From contig NZ_JAJCIC010000027.1 in assembly GCF_020554865.1 (NCBI RefSeq), positions 1 through 64,000 of the forward strand: a DNA stretch of 64,000 nucleotides, in the 5' to 3' direction. Below the pieces are notes generated by a model. It made no database searches and was not told where the DNA came from. It saw only the letters and a list, made by a program, of their open reading frames with translations. The position numbers and the translations under genes are program-made. The DNA comes from Lacrimispora sp. 210928-DFI.3.58. GTDB lineage: Bacteria; Bacillota; Clostridia; Lachnospirales; Lachnospiraceae. Within the stretch, counting starts at the first letter, position 1. Each line of letters begins with the position of its first letter. Shown here piece after piece: positions 1-6,793 of this stretch.

Positions 1-234
1 ACAGACCCTGGCGTCCCCGCAGACCCTGGCGTTCCCGTAGACCCTGGCGTTCCCGCAGACCTCAGCGTCCCCACAGACCCTGGCGTTCCCGTAGACCTCA
101 GCGTCCCCACAGACCCAGGCGTCCCCACAGACCCAGGCGTCCCCACAGACCCTGGCGTCCCCGCAGACCCTGGCGTTCCCGTAGACCCTGGCGTTCCCGT
201 AGACCCTGGCGTCCCCGTAGACCCAGGCGTTCCC
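1..234. repeat. 18-bp coding tandem repeat (about 13 units)
   Basis: The units follow agaccctggcgttcccgt with a few variable positions (t/c, gt/gc/ac ends, ccctgg/cctcag/cccagg). The period is exactly six codons, so it preserves the reading frame of the minus-strand hexapeptide protein. The array runs off the left edge. Confidence 0.95.
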
Positions 235-378
235 GCCATGGTCAAGATTCTCTTCTTTTTCTACGTATCCGCCTAGCTCACCAGCTTTAACATTGCCGAA
301 AGAGATAAGAGCCTTAATGCGGAATAATGTTTTTCCGAAAAACGTAATAGTCTCTGCTGTTAATTCAAATTTCGTCAC
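1..378 (-). CDS. Phage hexapeptide-repeat (left-handed beta-helix-like) protein, partial
   Basis: The protein starts at a GTG (376-378), 8 bases after an AGGAGG ribosome binding site, and stays open for 126 codons to the window edge, so its C-terminus is missing. The N-terminal part (about residues 1-46, beginning [16 protein letters not shown] and containing [14 protein letters not shown]) precedes at least 13 units of the six-residue repeat G-[ND]-A-[RWE]-V-[YC]. Repeats of this kind fold as a left-handed beta-helix in transferase-hexapeptide-type proteins, and proteins with this head plus GNARVY repeats are common as accessory genes in Firmicute prophages. The start overlaps the upstream small gene by 14 bases. 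No enzymatic domain is visible and its function is unknown. Confidence 0.75.
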   Translation of the reverse strand, partial: MTKFELTAETITFFGKTLFRIKALISFGNVKAGELGGYVEKEENLDHGGNAWVYGDARVYGNARVYGNARVCGDARVCGDAWVCGDAWVCGDAEVYGNARVCGDAEVCGNARVYGNARVCGDARVC

Positions 379-550
379 CTTGATTTCCTCCTGTTTTTTG
401 TGATACAATATCCATGGTGTTATTTTTCATCTGACCGATCGGAGTTCGTACCTCCCTCGGTCTTTTTCTTGCTTTTCCATTTCCCCATCCATAGGGATTG
501 ATCCCTAATACGGATGCAGCCCGGTTCGTTCCATTCTTTCGTCTGCTCAT
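365..550 (-). CDS. Small basic phage-type protein of unknown function
   Basis: This is a 61-residue protein beginning MSRRKNGTNRAASVLG. The start was chosen because AGGAGGTGA lies directly upstream; a longer in-frame extension to 634 has no ribosome binding site of its own and would overlap the gene before it. The protein is rich in Lys, Arg, Asn and Gly in its first half. It recognisably belongs to the leftward early operon, with its 3' end overlapping the start of the hexapeptide-repeat gene (translational coupling). No family is recognised. Similar small basic proteins are common in prophage early regions. Confidence 0.6.
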   Translation of the reverse strand: MSRRKNGTNRAASVLGINPYGWGNGKARKRPREVRTPIGQMKNNTMDIVSQKTGGNQGDEI

Positions 551-564
551 GGGCCTCACCTCCT

Positions 565-753
565 CTACCTCATAATGTACCCGCTCCAGGTCAGTACCAA
601 AAGCAGCGTGGATGCCGCAGACATTGCCATGCATACCAGGGCAAGGCTCCAGGACATCCTGCAGGACAGCCGGGCCTCCTTTAAGCGACCTTTGAGCTGC
701 CGGTTTTTCTCTTCCAGCTCTTCGTAGCTGGGATCGGTTATTACTTCTATCAT
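565..753 (-). CDS. Small single-pass membrane protein with coiled coil, phage early operon
   Basis: The protein has 62 residues. Residues about 8-30 (DPSYEELEEKNRQLKGRLKE) are charged and heptad-like, suggesting a short coiled coil. Residues about 34-58 (SWSLALVCMAMSAASTLLLVLTW) form one hydrophobic membrane segment. AAGGAGG precedes the start. It sits between the excisionase-like gene and the small basic gene in the same direction. The layout, an N-terminal cytoplasmic coiled coil with a C-terminal tail anchor, could suit a phage membrane accessory protein, but the function is unknown. Confidence 0.65.
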   Translation of the reverse strand: MIEVITDPSYEELEEKNRQLKGRLKEARLSCRMSWSLALVCMAMSAASTLLLVLTWSGYIMR

Positions 754-772
754 TGGGGTGTGCCTCCTTTTC

Positions 773-952
773 TTACCCTTTGTCTGTTTCTGCTAATTTC
801 AATAAATACGCATCCCACTTGTCCTGGTCTACCTGCCACTCCCGCCCTACCCTATAAGCCGGAGATCCTTTACGCCGGAACAATTTAATGATCGTGTCAT
901 AGCTCTTATTGTGCCGCGCCATGCATTTCTTGATAGTCAGAAGTTCTGCCAC
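773..952 (-). CDS. Excisionase-like helix-turn-helix protein
   Basis: A 59-residue protein reads from a GTG start at 950-952 behind GGGAGGTGA and ends at TAA 773-775, directly before the ribosome binding site of the next gene. The sequence (LLTIKKCMARHNKSYDTIIK, then RKGSPAYRVGREWQVDQDKW) has the layout of the HTH_17/MerR-like excisionase family: a predicted recognition helix, then a G-x-P-x-x-R-V-G-x-x-W-x-V-x-x-x-x-W wing. Such proteins act as recombination directionality factors or small DNA-binding regulators in phages. The GTG start makes it easy to miss. The family assignment is by pattern only. Confidence 0.7.
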   Translation of the reverse strand: MAELLTIKKCMARHNKSYDTIIKLFRRKGSPAYRVGREWQVDQDKWDAYLLKLAETDKG

Positions 953-1001
953 GCTCTCTCACCTCCCTTCATCCTCCATAACTTCCCATTAACACCTCGC
1001 A

Positions 1002-1592
1002 TTATCCCTTCATAAAGTCTGATAACTGTAACTGGATATATTCAGGAACCTTCACGAAATCTGCCGGAAGTTGTATGCCAAACTGCTCACATTCCATCTT
1101 GAATGCCTCTGCAATCTTATAGGCTGGTGATCCCTGTTTGTACATGATCCGCTCTGTCACTCGCCCCAGCTCCGCAACGCTGGAAGCGATCTGAGGATTA
1201 AGAGGGCAAGGAAGCTTTTCAATCAACTTCTTTGTCCCGTTCTCTACCCCAACAAAGTAGTTCCTGGCTGCTTCTCCCTTCTGGTTCTTTTGCATCATGG
1301 AAAGCTTTTTTGCAAAGCTGGCGGTAAGCTTGGCGTCCTGCCTTTCCTTTTCGCCAGTCAGCGACTCGTACTTGAGTACGAATGGGAAATAATCCACATT
1401 TTCTTCCGCAAACTCATTTTCAAGAATGTTCTTACGGTACCACTTGGAATAATTGCTAGGATTCAACTCCAGAAAATCATAGAGTTTTGTTGCTGTGGTT
1501 CTCCCCTCGTTATCAATACCCAGTGCAATCTCAATAGGGGTTAATTTTGATGTGTCTGTTTTGCCAAACACTTCGTTGAAAATATCATTCAT
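1002..1592 (-). CDS. AntA/AntB-type phage antirepressor
   Basis: The 196-residue protein has an N-terminal AntA-like domain (about residues 18-95: LTPIEIALGIDNEGRTTATK, WYRKNILENEFAEENVDYFPF). It then has the signature FAKKLSMMQKNQKGEAARNYF, typical of phage AntA/AntB antirepressors that relieve CI-type repression. The C-terminal half is a variable helical domain. It is the second gene of the leftward early operon and overlaps the DUF739 gene upstream by 8 bases. One of the four operator-like palindromes (1613-1630) lies just ahead of its ribosome binding site, so it may be controlled separately by the repressor. Confidence 0.8.
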   Translation of the reverse strand: MNDIFNEVFGKTDTSKLTPIEIALGIDNEGRTTATKLYDFLELNPSNYSKWYRKNILENEFAEENVDYFPFVLKYESLTGEKERQDAKLTASFAKKLSMMQKNQKGEAARNYFVGVENGTKKLIEKLPCPLNPQIASSVAELGRVTERIMYKQGSPAYKIAEAFKMECEQFGIQLPADFVKVPEYIQLQLSDFMKG

Positions 1593-1839
1593 TTTGTGTG
1601 TCCTCCTTATTTAGTTCAATATTTTGAACTTTTGATTTAAAAAAAAATGATGGAATATCTTTGTCAGATAGTTTAAGCAAAGCAACCGCTTTGCAAATAT
1701 CAGGCTGCTTCCATGCTCTAAGACCATTCATTTTTAGAGAGAGCGTTCTTTCTGACCACCCCATTGCAACCGCAAAGCAGGCTTGTGTACCAAAAATTTC
1801 CACAATTCTTCCTCGCAGTCTACTATAATCAAATGCCAT
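1585..1839 (-). CDS. Cro-like DUF739-family DNA-binding protein
   Basis: This is an 84-residue protein beginning MAFDYSRLRGRIVEIFGTQA. The start at 1839 was chosen because AGAAAGGAGG lies 8 bases upstream; the longer frame to 1881 lacks a site and would run into the operator. The HTH region (about 17-50: FAVAMGWSERTLSLKMNG) matches the DUF739/Cro-like phage family found as the first gene opposite CI. It probably competes with the CI-like repressor for the palindromes at 1858-1957. Its own 3' coding part contains a further copy of the palindrome. Confidence 0.75.
   Translation of the reverse strand: MAFDYSRLRGRIVEIFGTQACFAVAMGWSERTLSLKMNGLRAWKQPDICKAVALLKLSDKDIPSFFFKSKVQNIELNKEDTQNE
1613..1630. 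promoter_or_regulatory. Intragenic repressor operator (perfect palindrome)
   Basis: AGTTCAATATTTTGAACT consists of two perfect 7-bp arms around TATT. It matches the three intergenic copies and lies inside the 3' end of the DUF739 gene, 20 bases before the antirepressor start. Confidence 0.7.
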
Positions 1840-1857
1840 GTAGATTACCTCCTTTCT

Positions 1858-1957
1858 AGTTAAATATTTTGAACTATACATATAATAGCACCTCTATTTT
1901 GAGCTGTCAATACAAAAGTTTGATATTTTTAACTTTTTCAGTTTTTTATATTGAACT
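1858..1957. promoter_or_regulatory. Lysogeny-switch operators O2, O3, O4
   Basis: Three 18-bp sites share the AGTT-N3-TATW-TTRAACT pattern: 1858-1875 (AGTTAAATATTTTGAACT), 1917-1934 (AGTTTGATATTTTTAACT) and 1940-1957 (AGTTTTTTATATTGAACT). They sit around both divergent promoters; O4 overlaps the -35 of the repressor promoter and O2 lies downstream of the leftward -10. This is the arrangement expected for CI/Cro competition. Confidence 0.75.
1882..1910 (-). promoter_or_regulatory. Leftward early promoter
   Basis: On the minus strand there is a -35 TTGACA (1905-1910), a 17-bp spacer, and a -10 TATTAT (1882-1887) with an extended TG motif. It is flanked by operators O2 and O3. Confidence 0.75.
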
Positions 1958-1979
1958 TTTGTTTAATTTATGCTATAGT
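1951..1979 (+). promoter_or_regulatory. Repressor promoter
   Basis: The -35 is TTGAAC (1951-1956), the spacer is 17 bp, and the -10 is TATAGT (1974-1979) with an extended TG. The -35 hexamer is inside operator O4, so autorepression is likely. Confidence 0.7.
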
Positions 1980-2003
1980 AGAAAACAGAAAGGCGGATTA
2001 TTT

Positions 2004-2870
2004 ATGAAAAAGGAAAACACTGCTATTCGATTAAAAAAAATAATGGACGAAAGAGGCATCCGACAAGTTGACATACTGAACTTAGCTGCTCCGTATTGCG
2101 AGAAATACAATGTTAAAATGAATAAGTCAGATCTTAGCCAGTATTGTTCTGGAAAAACGGAACCCAATCAGGATAAATTATTTGTTTTGGGAGCTGCACT
2201 TAATGTAAATGAGGCATGGCTTATGGGCTATGATGTCCCCATGGAACGGAACGATTACGAGGACCCAAATATTTTAATTCGTGATGCAGAGTTGGAAGAA
2301 ATAGATAAAATTTTAAAATCAGCCGGGTATTCTCTTTGCTGCGAAAACTATGATGATGATTTCTTTATAATTAAAAATGCTTACGGACAGACTGTAGCCA
2401 GTTTTTATAATTATGAATTGTTAGCTCGTTATAGGTCCCTAAAGAAAAAGCATAAATTAACTGCAAAACTATTAATTTCATCTGAGTCAGCATTTTTCAA
2501 GTACCTTGAAAGTTTAGGATATTATATTGGAAAAGACGACCCCGAACATAAGCCTTTCATTCACTACGGTAATGGTGCCATACAGATTGGTTCAGATGAG
2601 CTTAACAACATCAGAACTCGTATAGACACATACACAAAAGCAACTCTTGATTCCTTCATTCTAAGGCTTAATGAGGATGGCATAAGACGGGAACGCCTTG
2701 AAAAAGAAAAAGTCATAAAACAGTTGCAGGCGTCTCAGTTTGAAAAAGATTGGAACAAAGCCCACCTTATTACCCAAGCTGCTCACGAACGTACTGACAT
2801 AGAAGTCACTGATGAAATGAGAAAACATGATGACGATCTTATGGATAATGATGACTTCTGGAATAAATAG
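2004..2870 (+). CDS. CI-like phage repressor (XRE-family HTH)
   Basis: The 288-residue protein has an N-terminal XRE helix-turn-helix (about residues 8-70: RLKKIMDERGIRQVDILNLA, MNKSDLSQYCSGKTEPNQDK, LGAALNVNEAWLMGYDVPME), the classic form with NVNEAWLMG at the end of the domain. The start at 2004 follows AAAGGCGG; the upstream in-frame extension lies in the operator region. The C-terminal two thirds are helical and charged, and no LexA-like Ser/Lys peptidase can be recognised, so inactivation may instead involve the neighbouring ImmA/IrrE-like protein or the antirepressor. It is the first gene of the rightward lysogeny operon. Confidence 0.8.
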   Translation: MKKENTAIRLKKIMDERGIRQVDILNLAAPYCEKYNVKMNKSDLSQYCSGKTEPNQDKLFVLGAALNVNEAWLMGYDVPMERNDYEDPNILIRDAELEEIDKILKSAGYSLCCENYDDDFFIIKNAYGQTVASFYNYELLARYRSLKKKHKLTAKLLISSESAFFKYLESLGYYIGKDDPEHKPFIHYGNGAIQIGSDELNNIRTRIDTYTKATLDSFILRLNEDGIRRERLEKEKVIKQLQASQFEKDWNKAHLITQAAHERTDIEVTDEMRKHDDDLMDNDDFWNK

Positions 2871-2884
2871 GAGGCTAGTTTTAT

Positions 2885-3340
2885 TTGAGCTACGAGGATT
2901 TACTGAATGAAGCTGACCAAAGCGGCCTCACTGTAAAGGAGGCTTCTTTACAATCCAATGACGGCCGCATAAAGGGGAAACGCATCGCAATACGGCGGGA
3001 TATCCCCACGGTGAAAAAGGCCGATGTCCTAGCCGAAGAGCTGGGACACTACCGCACAACTGCCGGAGACATCCTGGATCAAAGTTCCGCAAACAATCGC
3101 AAGCAGGAACGAACCGCCCGGCTGTGGGCCTATAACAAGCGGATCGGACTTTCCGGCATTATTCAAGGTTTCCGCCAGCACTGCCACAGCCGTTATGAAT
3201 TGGCTGAGTGTCTTGGGGTATCGGAAGAATTTCTTCAAGAAGCCATTGAGTGCTATAGAGAAAAATATGGCTGCATGGTTGAGCTAGATGGGTATATCAT
3301 CCTTTTTGAGCCATCGCTGGCTGTCATGGAAAAATTGTAA
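2885..3340 (+). CDS. ImmA/IrrE-like metallopeptidase-family protein
   Basis: The 151-residue protein starts at TTG 2885, 10 bases after AGGAGG and 14 bases after the repressor stop. Residues about 46-60 read DVLAEELGHYRTTAGDI, which aligns with the HExxH zinc motif of ImmA/IrrE peptidases (LAHELGH). Here the first His is Glu, a variant common in phage copies. In ICEBs1-type elements, ImmA cleaves the ImmR repressor to induce excision, and the position right after the repressor fits that role. Whether this variant still hydrolyses peptide bonds is uncertain. Confidence 0.75.
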   Translation: MSYEDLLNEADQSGLTVKEASLQSNDGRIKGKRIAIRRDIPTVKKADVLAEELGHYRTTAGDILDQSSANNRKQERTARLWAYNKRIGLSGIIQGFRQHCHSRYELAECLGVSEEFLQEAIECYREKYGCMVELDGYIILFEPSLAVMEKL

Positions 3341-3398
3341 TTAAGGTTAAAATAGCCTATGGCTTTTTAATAATACTAAAAGGAAAGAGGAAAAAAGT

Positions 3399-3980
3399 AT
3401 GAGAAAAAAATCGCTAATTATAACAGCTATGATGCTTAGTTGTGCATTAACTGCTTGTGGAGGCTCTGCGCAGGCCAGTGCTCCCGCCGCGGAAGCGACC
3501 ACAACAACAGCCGAAACAACTATCGAAGAAACTACAGAACCAGAAACAGAAGCCGGAAGTACGGCTATCTCCGTAGGAGAAACTGGACAATTAAAAGACT
3601 GGAATATCACAGTTACAAGCATGGAAATGCTCGATTCTGTAGACAACGGATTTGGGAGCTTCAATCCAGATGAGGGGAATAAGTATATGCTTGTTACAGC
3701 AACTGTAGAAAACGCCGGAAAAACATCTGATACGTTCCTTCCATCTTTCGGAATGGGCGATGACGTTTCCGTAAAAGTGATTTATGGTGATGGTTATGAA
3801 TTTAGCATTACTCAACTTTTGGGCTATGACAGAGATCTGATAAATTCCACTATCAATCCCTTATCCTCCAAAGAAGGCGACATGGCTTTTGAGCTTCCTA
3901 GCAGTGTTGTTGACTCAACTGAGCCATTGATTATTGAATTTAGGTCTGGAAACGATACTTTAGGATTCACGTTAAGATAA
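3399..3980 (+). CDS. Prophage-encoded lipoprotein (DUF4352-like), candidate superinfection-exclusion factor
   Basis: The 193-residue protein has a lipoprotein signal peptide: Lys-rich start MRKKSL, a hydrophobic core, and lipobox LTAC with Cys20. A Ser/Thr/Glu-rich linker (about 25-57) follows, then a beta-rich domain (about 60-193: GQLKDWNITVTSMEML, NKYMLVTATVENAGKTSDTF, GDMAFELP, LIIEFRSG). That domain resembles DUF4352/immunoglobulin-like extracellular domains. It lies between the repressor genes and the integrase. This is the position in which lysogenic streptococcal phages such as TP-J34 carry the exclusion lipoprotein Ltp, but the fold here is different, so the role is inferred from position only. 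Confidence 0.7.
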   Translation: MRKKSLIITAMMLSCALTACGGSAQASAPAAEATTTTAETTIEETTEPETEAGSTAISVGETGQLKDWNITVTSMEMLDSVDNGFGSFNPDEGNKYMLVTATVENAGKTSDTFLPSFGMGDDVSVKVIYGDGYEFSITQLLGYDRDLINSTINPLSSKEGDMAFELPSSVVDSTEPLIIEFRSGNDTLGFTLR

Positions 3981-4005
3981 CTAAAGCTTTCAACTCTATA
4001 AAAGC

Positions 4006-4040
4006 AAAAAGCCCCTGTGCGCCAACACAAGAGCTTTTCC
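4006..4040 (+). terminator. Rho-independent terminator after the lipoprotein gene
   Basis: AAAAGCCCCTGTG (4007-4019) pairs with CACAAGAGCTTTT (4026-4038) with two wobble or mismatch positions, ending in TTTT. It separates the lysogeny operon from the integrase. Confidence 0.6.
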
Positions 4041-4064
4041 ACATACACCAGCCAGAAGCTGATA

Positions 4065-4160
4065 TACATGCCTAAGAAACAAGCATATTGTATCACAATT
4101 CTGGCTTATTTACCATACTCAATTTTATAAGTCAGGAGGAATGCTACATGCCTAAGAAAC
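4065..4160 (+). repeat. 16-bp direct repeat at the integrase start
   Basis: TACATGCCTAAGAAAC occurs at 4065-4080 and again at 4145-4160, where it contains the integrase start codon. The first copy encodes an abortive MPKKQAYCITILAYLPYSIL frame. It looks like a past duplication or recombination at the integrase 5' end. Confidence 0.7.
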
Positions 4161-5275
4161 GGAAAGATGGCCGATATGCGAAGCAGATCAAGGTTGGAAT
4201 CAAAGATGGAAAGCCGATCCGAAAAACCATCTACGGAGACACTCTGAAGGAACTGGACAAAAACTACCGGGATTTTATGCAGCTTATGGAGAAAGGGATT
4301 ATTCTGGAGCATCAGGATATCATCTACCGTGAGCTTCACCGGCTATGGATTGATAATGTCAAGAAGGGAACGCTCAAACCTCAAACCATGATGAAGTATT
4401 ATGAGCGTGAAGCTTTTATTAATTCCTATCTGGGTGATATGAAGCCACGGGACATTAAGAAATCCCATATTGAAAAAATAAGGAGTGACTTAATCGCTGC
4501 CAGCCAGCCCACAAAATTCAATTATGCTTTGTCGGATATCCGCGCTGTAATGCGGTACGCTATGGATGACGGTATTATTCTCCGCGATGTAACGGCATCC
4601 GTAAAAAGGCTTAAGTATGAACCGCCAAAAAAACGCCCTCTCACATTGGAGGAACGCCGGCTTCTGGAGCAGGCAGACTTGAATCCTGCGGAGCGATGCT
4701 TCACAAGCTTATTGCTTTATACTGGGATACGCCGCAATGAGTGCCTGGCTCTTACTACGGATGATATTAACTTCAAAAAAAGGACGATCCGGATCTGCAA
4801 AACTGTAGTCCCTACCAACAGGGTTGCCGATATTGTCCAGGAAATGACTAAGACCAGTGCTGGCCATCGGATCGTGCCGATCGCTGCTCCCTTGATGCCT
4901 GTTTTGCAGGAATATTGCCGCGATAAGGATGGACCCATCCTGCTCACTCCTGCCGGCTGCTATTACCGCACAAGAACATTTCAGAAATTCTGGAAGGGAA
5001 TCCTGGATAAAATGGAAGCAGCAAATGATGGGCAGCCCGTGGCCTCTGATATCAAGCCGCATATGTTCCGTCATACTTATGCCAGTGATCTTTACAAAGC
5101 AGGCGTAGATATTAAACAGGCTCAATACCTTCTGGGGCACACCGATATTGCAACCACTTTGGATACCTACACGCACTTTGGTTATCTGGATATCAAGATC
5201 GAGAAAATGGAGGACTACTATGAAACAGTCAAAAAACAGTCAAGCGAAAAAATTATCCCCTTCAAATCCGCATAA
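4148..5275 (+). CDS. int: Tyrosine recombinase / phage integrase
   Basis: The 375-residue protein starts at 4148 behind CAGGAGG. Residues 1-45 (KDGRYAKQIKVGIKDGKPIR) form an AP2-like arm-binding domain. Residues about 60-160 are the SAM-like core-binding domain (LHRLWIDNVKKGTLKPQTMM). The rest is the catalytic domain with Arg in TGIRRNECL, His-x-x-Arg in PHMFRHTYAS, His in LLGHTDIATT and the nucleophile Tyr in TLDTYTHFGY. It belongs to the Tn916/phage integrase family. It is the last gene of the element, pointing outwards, so the attachment site is expected directly downstream. Confidence 0.9.
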   Translation: MPKKRKDGRYAKQIKVGIKDGKPIRKTIYGDTLKELDKNYRDFMQLMEKGIILEHQDIIYRELHRLWIDNVKKGTLKPQTMMKYYEREAFINSYLGDMKPRDIKKSHIEKIRSDLIAASQPTKFNYALSDIRAVMRYAMDDGIILRDVTASVKRLKYEPPKKRPLTLEERRLLEQADLNPAERCFTSLLLYTGIRRNECLALTTDDINFKKRTIRICKTVVPTNRVADIVQEMTKTSAGHRIVPIAAPLMPVLQEYCRDKDGPILLTPAGCYYRTRTFQKFWKGILDKMEAANDGQPVASDIKPHMFRHTYASDLYKAGVDIKQAQYLLGHTDIATTLDTYTHFGYLDIKIEKMEDYYETVKKQSSEKIIPFKSA

Positions 5276-5290
5276 ATACAAGGTTTTTGA

Positions 5291-5321
5291 CATTGGCTAC
5301 AAATTCGAGGTAAAGAGGTGA
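5291..5321 (+). pseudogene. 3' remnant of response-regulator gene / probable attachment site
   Basis: The bases before the histidine kinase encode DIGYKFEVKR-stop (TGA 5319-5321). GYKFEV is the typical C-terminal end of an OmpR/PhoB winged helix (usually TVWGxGYKFEV). Histidine kinases of this type normally follow directly after their regulator, but here the integrase ends 16 bases before the remnant. The simplest reading is integration into the 3' end of the regulator gene, with the core within about 5290-5325. Confidence 0.5.
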
Positions 5322-5325
5322 TCCC

Positions 5326-6732
5326 ATGACCCGTTCCCTATATACCAAATTCATCCTGGGATACCTGATCTTCGGCCTGCTGGGCTTTATCATCATTGCC
5401 ACATTTTCCAGCAAAATGACAAGGGATTACCTGATAAAGGACAGGGCTGAGGCCCTTTATGATGAGGCCAATATCCTTGCCTCCTCCTGCAGCACCATGT
5501 ACCAGGGGAAACGCCAGGACTCCAAGGAGGTTTCCTCACAGCTCTATGCTCTGGGCCAGTATCTGAGGACGGAGATCTGGGTGGTGGACCGCCAGGGCAC
5601 CATCACTGTGGATAGCAAGGGCGGAGCCCGTGTCCAGACCGTGGTGGAGCAGTTTGATCCCACGGCCGTGGGGAACCGTTCCTATACCATCGGCAATTAT
5701 TACGGGCTTTTTCAGGAGGATGTACTCAGCGTATCTGCCCCTATCACCGGCAATTACAACACCTATGGATACATCCTGATCCACCTCCCCTTAAGCCAGA
5801 TCGCCCACTCCCAGGACAATATCCTGGATATTTTGTACATTACCTCCGCCATCATTTTCCTGCTGTCCCTCATTATCCTGCTCATCTTTACGCAGACCGT
5901 ATATTTTCCCCTGCGCAAGATCACGGTGGGAGCCAATGAATACGCTGCAGGCAATCTGGACTACCGGATCGATGTGCCCACCCACGATGAGATGGGATAT
6001 CTCTCCGACACCCTGAACTATATGTCGGATGAGCTGAATAAAATGGAGGAATATCAAAAGAACTTTATCGCAAATGTATCCCATGACTTCCGTTCCCCCC
6101 TGACTTCCATCAAGGGCTATCTGGAGGCCATACTGGATGGCACGATTCCTCCGGAAATGTATGAAAAATACTTATCAAGAGTCATTTCCGAGACAGAGCG
6201 TCTTCACAAGCTGACAGAGAGCATGCTGACCCTAAACTCCCTGGATGCCAGAGGCTATCTCTCCAGAACAAATTTTGACATTAACCGCGTGATCAAGGAT
6301 ACGGCTGCCTCCTTTGAGGGAACCTGCAATGCGAAAAATATCCGCTTTGACCTGACCTTTTCCGACAATATCCAGATGGTCTACGCTGATATGGGCAAGA
6401 TCCAGCAGGTCATGTACAACCTGATCGATAATGCCATCAAGTTCAGCCACCCGGATTCCACCATCTATATCCAGGCATCGGGAAGGTATGAAAAAATATT
6501 TGTATCCGTAAAGGACACCGGGATCGGCATTCCAAAGGACAGCATCAAGAAAATATGGGAGCGTTTCTATAAGACGGATCTGTCCAGAGGAAAGGACAAA
6601 AAGGGTACAGGACTGGGCCTTTCCATTGTAAAGGAGATCATCCAGTCCCATGGAGAAAATATCGATGTCGTGAGCACCCAGGATGTGGGAACAGAATTTA
6701 TCTTCTCTCTCCCCCGTTCTACTTCCCTTTAA
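5326..6732 (+). CDS. Sensor histidine kinase (two-component, PhoR/WalK type)
   Basis: The 468-residue protein starts behind AGAGGTGAT. It has TM1 (about 9-27), an extracellular sensor domain (about 30-165), TM2 (about 167-190), a HAMP linker (190-243), HisKA with phospho-acceptor His253 in NVSHDFRSPLTSIKGYLEAI, and HATPase_c with N-box QQVMYNLIDNAIKF, G1 DTGIGIP and G2 GTGLGLSI. All catalytic motifs are intact. Its cognate regulator is not directly upstream, where only a C-terminal remnant is seen. It should lie on the far side of the integrated element, where it could still be completed by the other attachment site. Confidence 0.9.
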   Translation: MTRSLYTKFILGYLIFGLLGFIIIATFSSKMTRDYLIKDRAEALYDEANILASSCSTMYQGKRQDSKEVSSQLYALGQYLRTEIWVVDRQGTITVDSKGGARVQTVVEQFDPTAVGNRSYTIGNYYGLFQEDVLSVSAPITGNYNTYGYILIHLPLSQIAHSQDNILDILYITSAIIFLLSLIILLIFTQTVYFPLRKITVGANEYAAGNLDYRIDVPTHDEMGYLSDTLNYMSDELNKMEEYQKNFIANVSHDFRSPLTSIKGYLEAILDGTIPPEMYEKYLSRVISETERLHKLTESMLTLNSLDARGYLSRTNFDINRVIKDTAASFEGTCNAKNIRFDLTFSDNIQMVYADMGKIQQVMYNLIDNAIKFSHPDSTIYIQASGRYEKIFVSVKDTGIGIPKDSIKKIWERFYKTDLSRGKDKKGTGLGLSIVKEIIQSHGENIDVVSTQDVGTEFIFSLPRSTSL

Positions 6733-6793
6733 TTGTCAAAGATGATATACTATAAAAGACCCACGTAACTTTTCACAGAAAGGACTGATTGAT

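Noticed and set aside
1..234. Possible CRISPR array from the tandem repeats
   Set aside because: The period is 18 bp with no spacers, in frame with a protein.
4065..4160. 16-bp repeat as phage attachment core
   Set aside because: Both copies are on the inner side of the integrase and one is its own start codon; the attachment site is expected after the integrase stop.
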